A stretch of DNA of 49,211 bases. Source: Acidobacteriaceae bacterium (lineage in GTDB: Bacteria; Acidobacteriota; Terriglobia; Terriglobales; Acidobacteriaceae). The stretch is from contig DAIDGW010000105.1 of assembly GCA_027452245.1 (NCBI GenBank), positions 1 to 49,211 of the forward strand. The letters run 5' to 3'. The position numbers were made by a program, and so were the translations under genes. The notes below the pieces were generated by a model that had not been told where the DNA came from, searched no databases, and saw only the letters and a list, made by a program, of their open reading frames with translations. Shown here piece after piece: positions 43,746 to 49,211 of this stretch (its first letter is position 1; each line of letters opens with the position of its first letter).

Positions 43746-45743
43746 TTGAGCGAAGAAAACAGTGGAGCAAGACATAGTAAGAAATCGAATCCGGGCGCTG
43801 CGTCATGCAAGTCTTCTGGCGTGGATACCGACAAGGGGCTGGGCATGGATGCCGGTATCACGCGGCGGGATTTTGTGAATGCGACGCTGGCGGCGTCGGG
43901 TGGTTTGCTGCTGGGATCGGCTTCTCCGGCAGAGTTGCTGGCGCGGCAAAGCGGATCGGCGATGCCGGACGATGACTGGACCGGTTATGGAGGGGTCGGC
44001 GATTACGCCAACTCGAATGGCAATACGCTGCCCGTGATGATGGCGGGACATCAGATTCGCGATGGACGGTTTGCGAGTCTGCCTGCGGAGATGGTCGAGA
44101 CGGGTGAGATCTATGACTGCGTGATCGTGGGCGGGGGAATCAGCGGGCTGGCGGCGGCGCTCATCTTTTCGCGGCTGGCCGGAGAAGGGAAGACGTGCCT
44201 GATGCTGGATAACCATCCGATCTTTGGCGGGGAGGCGAAGCGCAACGAGTTCGTGGTGGATGGGCAGAAGGTGGTCGCGCATCAGGGGTCGGCGTTCTAT
44301 CCGATTCCTTATCCGCACAGCTTCATCGCACGATTCTACGAATCGATCGGGCTGAAGCAGCCAAAGCTGGAATATCAGGAGTGGGCCGGGCCGGAACCGG
44401 AGATTCGGCTGAGCCGCACTCCATACCTGTCAGGCGGGAAGACGTCGGCGTTCTACTTCGGAGCGAAGTTCGGGCATGCCGAGGGATTGTGGCTGACCGA
44501 TCCCTGGGGGAAAAAACTGGAGGGCGCCCCGATTCCGGCGGAGGTGCGGGCGGAGTTGCTGCGGTACAACGCGGGGGCGGTGAAGGTCAGCGATCCGAAG
44601 ATGCGTCCGCCGGAGTATGGCGGGGATGAGGTCTCGCGCTGGCTGGACCAGATCACGCTGCAAGAGTACCTGATGAAGAAGTATGAGATACGGCGCGAGA
44701 CGGTCCGGGAATATTTGGCAGACGAGGGCAGCGGATATGGGCTGGGTGCGGACGCGCTGTCGGGATATACGGCATACGCGGCGGAGATGCTGCATCCGCT
44801 GGACATCACAGATGAGACCGGGGACCAGATGTTTCCAGGAGGGAATGCAGGATTTGCGCGCCTGATCACGAAGACGATCATTCCCCAGGCGATTGCAGGG
44901 GACAGCTCGGTAGATGCGGTGTGCCGGGGTGCGGTGAACTTCGACGCGCTGGATCGTCCGGGGTCGCGGGCGAGGATGCGGCTGGGGGCGACCGTGGTGT
45001 CGGTGAAGCATGAAGGCGATCCAGGGAAGTCGGATTTCGTGGACCTGGTTTATACCCGCGAAGGGAAAGTGTGCCGCGTAAAGGCACGTTCGGTAGTGAT
45101 GGCGGGCGGCAGTTGGACGACCCGGCACATTGTGCGCGATTTGCCTGCAGATCGAAGAGCGGCCTATAGGCAGTTCTACCGGTCTCCATGCCTGATGGCG
45201 AATGTGGCGGTGAGGGATTGGCGGTTTCTCTACAAGATGGGCCTGACGGGATGTCAGTGGTTTGAGGGATTCGGCAGCTATTTTCAAATTCGGAAGCAAG
45301 CGCTATGCGGTGTGGAGTCGCAGAGGTTCGGTCCGGATTCGCCAACGGTGCTTACGCTGAAGGTGCTATATCCGTATCCGGGGATGAGTACGGAGGGCCA
45401 GGGAAATCGCGGGCGCGGAGAGATGCTGGCGACGCCGTTTCGTGAGTATGAGCGGAAAATTCGGGAGCAGCTGACGATGATGTTTGCGGCGCATGGATTC
45501 GAAGCGCGGCGGGATATTGCGGGGATCATATTGAACCGGTGGGGACATGCATATTTGAGTCCGGCGCCGGGATTTTTCTTTGGCAAAGATGGGCAGCCAG
45601 CGCCCGGAGAAGTGTTGCGGGCGGCTCCGTTCGGGCGGATTGCATTTGCGAACACGGATTTATCAGGAGTGATGGATCACAGATATTCGATTATCGAAGC
45701 GAACCGCGCGGTGGGACAGTTGCTGGACCAGGTGGTGACATAG
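43746..45743 (+). CDS. Tat-exported FAD-dependent oxidoreductase
   Basis: A 665-residue flavoprotein. A twin-arginine signal is present (I-T-R-R-D-F-V at about 38-44, then a hydrophobic stretch), so it is exported folded with its cofactor. The FAD-binding Rossmann motif is 'DCVIVGGGISGLAAA', followed by 'FGGEAKRNEF'. It resembles NAD(P)/FAD-binding proteins sometimes annotated as spermidine dehydrogenase; the substrate is unproven. The TTG at 43746 has GAGG 7 bases upstream. An ATG at 43845 with AAGGGG is an alternative, but the segment before it (D-K-G-L-G-M-D) resembles that of homologues as I recall them. Codon choice favours G-ending codons more than the gene upstream. Confidence 0.85.
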   Translation: MSEENSGARHSKKSNPGAASCKSSGVDTDKGLGMDAGITRRDFVNATLAASGGLLLGSASPAELLARQSGSAMPDDDWTGYGGVGDYANSNGNTLPVMMAGHQIRDGRFASLPAEMVETGEIYDCVIVGGGISGLAAALIFSRLAGEGKTCLMLDNHPIFGGEAKRNEFVVDGQKVVAHQGSAFYPIPYPHSFIARFYESIGLKQPKLEYQEWAGPEPEIRLSRTPYLSGGKTSAFYFGAKFGHAEGLWLTDPWGKKLEGAPIPAEVRAELLRYNAGAVKVSDPKMRPPEYGGDEVSRWLDQITLQEYLMKKYEIRRETVREYLADEGSGYGLGADALSGYTAYAAEMLHPLDITDETGDQMFPGGNAGFARLITKTIIPQAIAGDSSVDAVCRGAVNFDALDRPGSRARMRLGATVVSVKHEGDPGKSDFVDLVYTREGKVCRVKARSVVMAGGSWTTRHIVRDLPADRRAAYRQFYRSPCLMANVAVRDWRFLYKMGLTGCQWFEGFGSYFQIRKQALCGVESQRFGPDSPTVLTLKVLYPYPGMSTEGQGNRGRGEMLATPFREYERKIREQLTMMFAAHGFEARRDIAGIILNRWGHAYLSPAPGFFFGKDGQPAPGEVLRAAPFGRIAFANTDLSGVMDHRYSIIEANRAVGQLLDQVVT

Positions 45744-45778
45744 TCGCGCAAGCATCGGTGCTGGCAGGGACGGAAACG

Positions 45779-46549
45779 TCATGCATTCTCAATGCGGAAG
45801 GCGCCGGGGGGCGGCCAGCCGGGCTGCACATAGGCGAAATAGAGCGCGTCCAATTGCGCCCAAAGGATGTCGCACTTATCGCGCAGGGCCTGAGTGGCGA
45901 GTTCCTGTTCGGCGCGCGTTTTCGCATTCTCGAAGACGTAGTTGATGGCGAACTTGGAATCGTCGGGAGCCTGGTAAAGGCGGGCTTCGAAATAATCGAG
46001 GCCGCCGGCGAGCCAGGGATAATGCTGGCGCAGTTTTTCCACGCGCAACGTAATCAGTTCCGGCGAGAACATCTCTGTCAGCGAGGAGGCAACGGCCTCC
46101 AATAGCGATCGATTGCGGACGATGTTGAGGTATTCGTTCACGGCGAAGCGGGTGCCGGGGAGGATGCCTTGTCCGGTGCGGACCTGCTCCGGATTGAGAC
46201 CGGTTGCTTCGGCGAGTTTCAGCCAGCGCTTGATGCCGCCTTCGCTGGTGGCGTCGCCATCGTGATCGACCACGCGTTTACGCCAGGCGCGGCGGAAAAC
46301 CGGATCGGGGCCGCGCGAGAGAATGATGGAATCCTTGATGGGGATGATGCTCTGGTAGTAATAGCGGTTCAGGGCCCAAGCCTGCAATTGTCCGCGGCTG
46401 AGGCGGCCTTCGTGCATCATCAAGTGGAACGGGTGCTTGTGGTGATAGCGTTCCTCACCGACCGCGCGCAAGCGGGCGCGCAATTCATCAAAAGAGAGTA
46501 AGGCGTTTGCCTGGTCGGCCTGATTTGGTTCTACAGATCGAACTGCCAT
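45779..46549 (-). CDS. pqqC: Pyrroloquinoline quinone synthase PqqC
   Basis: A 256-residue PqqC, the cofactorless oxidase that performs the final ring closure and eight-electron oxidation giving PQQ. Family signatures are clear: 'RYHHKHPFHLMMHEGRLS', 'QLQAWALNRYYYQSIIPIKDS', 'DHDGD', 'GGIKRWLKLAEA' and 'HYPWLAGGLDYFEARL'. Its first 19 bases overlap the end of pqqB, so the two are translationally linked. pqqD and pqqE, which commonly follow, are absent: an unrelated plus-strand oxidoreductase gene ends 35 bases away. Confidence 0.96.
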   Translation of the reverse strand: MAVRSVEPNQADQANALLSFDELRARLRAVGEERYHHKHPFHLMMHEGRLSRGQLQAWALNRYYYQSIIPIKDSIILSRGPDPVFRRAWRKRVVDHDGDATSEGGIKRWLKLAEATGLNPEQVRTGQGILPGTRFAVNEYLNIVRNRSLLEAVASSLTEMFSPELITLRVEKLRQHYPWLAGGLDYFEARLYQAPDDSKFAINYVFENAKTRAEQELATQALRDKCDILWAQLDALYFAYVQPGWPPPGAFRIENA

Positions 46550-47460
46550 CCATCCTCCGCGATTTGCCAGCCGGCGTCGCGCACCTGGCGGAATGCGGCG
46601 CCGGACTCGTCCAGCATGGGGTTGGTGTTATTTATGTGCAAATAGATTTTACGTGGGCGGCGCAAAGCCGCCAACCGGCTGAGGCTTCCTTCCGGGGAGG
46701 AAACAGGGACGTGGCCCATCTGGCAGGCGGTTTGCCCGGAGCCCTGAAGGCCGATGAGTTCGTCATCAGTCCAGAAAGTGCCGTCGAACAAAAGCAGATC
46801 GCAGGCATCAAGTTCGTTGAGCAGTGCGGCGTCGATTTGAGGAACTGCGGGCATGTAGGCGAGGCGCTTGCTGGAAGCAGAATCAATGATGAAGCCGAGG
46901 GAGGATTCGCGAGGGTCAAGTTCAGAGCGGTGGGCAGAAGGGACGTAAGCCGGGAAATGCGATCGCAGGGAAATCGCGCGGCAGCGGAGGCCGGAGTCGC
47001 TGTCTTTTGCGTTGCACAATGGGAAAGGCGTGCCCGGAACGAAGTCGCTCCAGCTGGCTTGATCGGGGACGCGGTGGAGCATGGAAAAGAAGGAATTATC
47101 TTCGCGAAGCAGACGGCGCACGGAGGACGTGCAGTGGATGCGCAGTGGCTGCAACTCGCGGAGGAGAAGCAATCCGAGAACGTGATCGAGATCGGCGTTG
47201 GCGAGAAGGGCTCCGACGACAGGAGAATCACGCGGCGCCGTGCGGGGGTGAAGTTCGGGAGTGGCTTCGATTTGCGCGCGAAGGTCGGGAGAGGCTCCGA
47301 GGAGGAACCAGGATTGGTCATCTGCGCTGATCGCGACTTGCGTCTGTGTGCGGGCTTTGCCGTGGAAGGTTCCGGCGCGGAGGGAGCGGCAATTAGGGCA
47401 GGCACAATTCCACTGGGGAAATGCTCCGCCGGCGGCTGAACCGAGAATCTTGACCCGCAT
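46531..47460 (-). CDS. pqqB: PQQ biosynthesis protein PqqB
   Basis: A 309-residue metallo-beta-lactamase-fold protein of the PqqB family, thought to hydroxylate a precursor on the route to PQQ. It starts 'MRVKILGSAAGGAFPQWNC', the usual beginning. The CxxC after it (C-A-C-P-N-C) and 'LLANADLDHVLGLL' in place of the canonical HxHxDH motif are family features. No pqqA-like peptide with an E-x-x-x-Y motif is seen in the bases before it on this strand. Confidence 0.96.
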   Translation of the reverse strand: MRVKILGSAAGGAFPQWNCACPNCRSLRAGTFHGKARTQTQVAISADDQSWFLLGASPDLRAQIEATPELHPRTAPRDSPVVGALLANADLDHVLGLLLLRELQPLRIHCTSSVRRLLREDNSFFSMLHRVPDQASWSDFVPGTPFPLCNAKDSDSGLRCRAISLRSHFPAYVPSAHRSELDPRESSLGFIIDSASSKRLAYMPAVPQIDAALLNELDACDLLLFDGTFWTDDELIGLQGSGQTACQMGHVPVSSPEGSLSRLAALRRPRKIYLHINNTNPMLDESGAAFRQVRDAGWQIAEDGWQFDL

Positions 47461-47848
47461 GTTGGGAGTTTACAACGGGCTGCATCCCAGAGACTGAAGA
47501 CCATCGACCATCCAATAGCAAAAGATCGAGTTCAAAGTTGCTAAAGCTTGCAACTATGTAGCGCGGAATTCGCCAGAATGTGCAAGGGGCTGCAATACCC
47601 GCATGAAATCGCGCTTTAAGCGTTATTTTTGCTTGCGTTTAGCTGCGAATGGCTGGATACTACAGGTCGCTCGCACAACCAGCGGGTTTGTACAGTCCTC
47701 TCCCGCCCTCCCCAATTTTTCCTTCCTGGTTCAGCCGTTCGCGAATCGATATCCGACAAGTTCTTCTGGTTTTACCCGAAGTTGCCCGGCGCTGATAAGC
47801 CAAGTATTCTGGGCATCAAGGTATCGCGACCGTAAGCGTGAGGATGAC
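47461..47848. other. Divergent intergenic region between pqqB and the cytochrome gene
   Basis: This 388-bp stretch separates pqqB (minus) from the cytochrome c gene (plus) and must hold both promoters. Short open frames on the minus strand (16 and 13 codons) lack the Glu-x3-Tyr core of PqqA. The plus-strand frame open from 47603 has no family resemblance before the cytochrome signal peptide. No tRNA or riboswitch was recognised. Confidence 0.5.
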
Positions 47849-48163
47849 TTGAAAAGATATTGGGTTCCAGCAGCAGCCATTCTTTTTTTCTTAGTAATTC
47901 AACCTGCATTTGGACAGAGTTCGGCAGCAGGGACGTCGCTGACGGAAAATCCGGCCTATCGGAAAAACTGCGCGAAGTGTCACGGCAAGACGGCGGAAGG
48001 GCGGCATTTTGGCGGGCCGTCTTTGGTTTCGAGCAAGGCATCGGCAGACGATTTGCGGGCGATCATCGAGAACGGGAAGCATCGCATGCCGAAATTTGCG
48101 GGGAAGTTGAGTCCGGAAGAAATCAATACGTTGGTGGATCAGATTAAGGCCGCGGAGAAGTAG
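47849..48163 (+). CDS. Small exported c-type cytochrome
   Basis: A 104-residue class I cytochrome c. A signal peptide (about 1-23, ending F-G-Q) directs it to the periplasm. The haem-binding C-A-K-C-H is at 41-45, and M80 in 'KHRMPKF' is the likely sixth ligand. The TTG start at 47849 has GAGG 5 bases upstream and fits the signal peptide; the open frame begins at 47603 but is not protein-like before this point. It is divergent from pqqB and could accept electrons from a PQQ- or flavin-dependent dehydrogenase, which is inference from location only. Confidence 0.87.
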   Translation: MKRYWVPAAAILFFLVIQPAFGQSSAAGTSLTENPAYRKNCAKCHGKTAEGRHFGGPSLVSSKASADDLRAIIENGKHRMPKFAGKLSPEEINTLVDQIKAAEK

Positions 48164-48363
48164 GAGTTGGAGGAGCAGCAGATCCTCGGGGCTGCGCGGC
48201 TGATTATTTCGATAATGTGGTAACGTTCACCGATGTTCCGTTGTCCCTGCGCGAAGCACAAGGCCGTGGAACATAGCATCAGGAAGGCAAAGGGCCCAAG
48301 TACACAGAATTTGCCCATCGGCAATTTCTCCTGTTCTGAGTTGCCACCCGGGCCCGACACTTC

Positions 48364-49209
48364 TCAATATTTTGTGACCGTATTCTGGTTTAGGTTTGAG
48401 ATCCAGATATGGGCACCGTCGAATGCAACGCCGGTCGTCGGCGGGATCTTCCATTGAGCCACGAGTCCTCCGTCGGTGGCTCGCATAACCTGTACGTAAA
48501 GCGCTCCGGATATCCAAAGATATGTCCCATCGAAGGCTATTCCGTACGGTCCGTCTGGAGCGGCAAAAATGCCGATAACCGTACCGTCGCTGACACGGAT
48601 CTCACTTACCGTGCCGGTGCCGTTTCCCCCTGCGTTAACAACCCACATGTTAGCCCCATCGAAGGCGATGCCCAGCGGGCCGGAGCCCGTAGCAACCGTT
48701 CGTAGCACCGTCCCGTCGGAGCCCTTCAGCTCTGAGACGGTGCCGTCGCCGTAGTTCGTGACCCAAATGTTCACCCCATCAAAGGCGGCGGCGATTGGCG
48801 AAAGGCCCACTTTAAACGTACCCAGCGTCTTGCCGTCGCTGGCTCGGAGCTTGGTCACTGTATTGTCGGGACCGTTCGCCGTCCAGATGTTTTGGCCGTC
48901 AAATGCCAGCCAGAACGGGTACTTCCCTGTCGGGAAGTTGCCCAGGTTCTTGCCGTCGCTGGCGCGCAGCTTAGTGACGCTGTTCGTAAGGCTATTGGTC
49001 ACCCAGATGTTCGCCCCGTCAAATGCCACCCCTAAGGGCCCACCGGGAACATCGAACGTGCCAAGCAGAGCGCCATCGCTGGCCCTCACCTTGCTCACCG
49101 TATTATCCGCGTTATTGGCCGCCCAGATATTTTCTCCGTCGAAACACAGACCATAAGGCTGACTGCCAACGGGAAAGTGCGTGGAAGAGGGAGCAATATA
49201 CCACTTCAA
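48364..49209 (-). CDS. YVTN-type beta-propeller repeat protein, possibly 5'-truncated
   Basis: At least 281 residues made almost wholly of about seven repeats of roughly 40 residues with the pattern 'G-x-x-P-x-G-(I/V)-A-F-D-G-x-N-I-W-V-T-N' followed by 'N-T-V-T-K-L-R-A-S-D-G'. This is a YVTN/NHL-like propeller. Function is unknown; such proteins often bind ligands at the surface. A TTG at 49207-49209 begins the readable frame but the window ends two bases later, so the true start and any signal peptide may lie outside. The repeats are also visible in the DNA, with near-identical blocks about 120 bp apart. Confidence 0.82.
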   Translation of the reverse strand: MKWYIAPSSTHFPVGSQPYGLCFDGENIWAANNADNTVSKVRASDGALLGTFDVPGGPLGVAFDGANIWVTNSLTNSVTKLRASDGKNLGNFPTGKYPFWLAFDGQNIWTANGPDNTVTKLRASDGKTLGTFKVGLSPIAAAFDGVNIWVTNYGDGTVSELKGSDGTVLRTVATGSGPLGIAFDGANMWVVNAGGNGTGTVSEIRVSDGTVIGIFAAPDGPYGIAFDGTYLWISGALYVQVMRATDGGLVAQWKIPPTTGVAFDGAHIWISNLNQNTVTKY

Positions 49210-49211
49210 CT

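Noticed and set aside
47461..47600. Short minus-strand open frames upstream of pqqB as pqqA
   Set aside because: Neither has the Glu-x3-Tyr core required of the PqqA precursor.
1..49211. CRISPR arrays, insertion sequences, prophage or defence systems
   Set aside because: No regularly spaced repeats of CRISPR type, no transposase and no phage structural or restriction genes were recognised. The tandem recombinases look like Xer housekeeping enzymes.

Overview
The window looks like a chromosomal segment of an Acidobacteriota (Terriglobia/Koribacter-like) bacterium. This is inferred from protein-family resemblance: a Ser/Thr kinase fused to a TolB-type propeller, large BNR/sortilin-like secreted propellers, a DUF4034 protein, many small secreted proteins of unknown function, and a bacterial deiodinase-like redoxin. 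No 16S rRNA or other marker RNA is present to confirm it. No tRNA, rRNA, CRISPR array, insertion sequence or prophage was recognised.

The most notable result is two genes whose reading frame is interrupted by a single in-frame TGA exactly at the catalytic chalcogen position of the encoded enzyme, each followed by a hairpin of bacterial SECIS type. The first (19528-20499, +) is a DedA/VTT membrane domain fused to a rhodanese domain, with UGA at codon 271 in a C-T-U active-site loop. The second (38584-39294, -) is a deiodinase-like redoxin, with UGA at codon 105 in a context matching the animal iodothyronine deiodinase active site (G-S-x-T-U-P-P-F). Conventional gene calling would truncate the first and split the second. 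Both are best read as selenoproteins. The selenocysteine machinery (selA, selB, selD, tRNA-Sec) is not in the window and must be elsewhere in the genome.

Layout. 252-7921 (minus): a CPBP membrane protease, a kinase-propeller receptor, and an M16 peptidase pair (one active, one inactive subunit) coupled by an ATGA overlap. 8077-11785 (plus): a stand-alone LigD-type polymerase domain, a DUF72 protein, and a translationally coupled xerD-xerC pair. 11789-16126 (minus): an acyl-activating enzyme fused to ACP and acyltransferase domains, and a DUF4034 protein. 16349-23975 (plus): secA, the DedA-rhodanese selenoprotein, an MFS transporter, a CYTH protein and a duplicated-domain secreted protein. 23976-24544: no convincing gene, but strong nested inverted repeats that suggest a structured RNA.

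24545-31652 (minus): a small secreted protein, then a compact run in the order larC, methyltransferase, metG, tatD, yajQ, polyprenyl synthase (transcribed from high to low coordinates). 31803-35510 (plus): argS, an alpha/beta hydrolase and a small secreted protein. 35571-39990 (minus): map-pepA, a PPOX-fold flavoprotein, the deiodinase-like selenoprotein and a DUF2846-like lipoprotein-type protein. 40174-45743 (plus): a large BNR propeller and a Tat-exported FAD oxidoreductase. 45779-47460 (minus): pqqB-pqqC without pqqA, pqqD or pqqE. 47849-48163 (plus): a small cytochrome c. 48364 to the right edge (minus): a repetitive YVTN-type propeller that may run out of the window.
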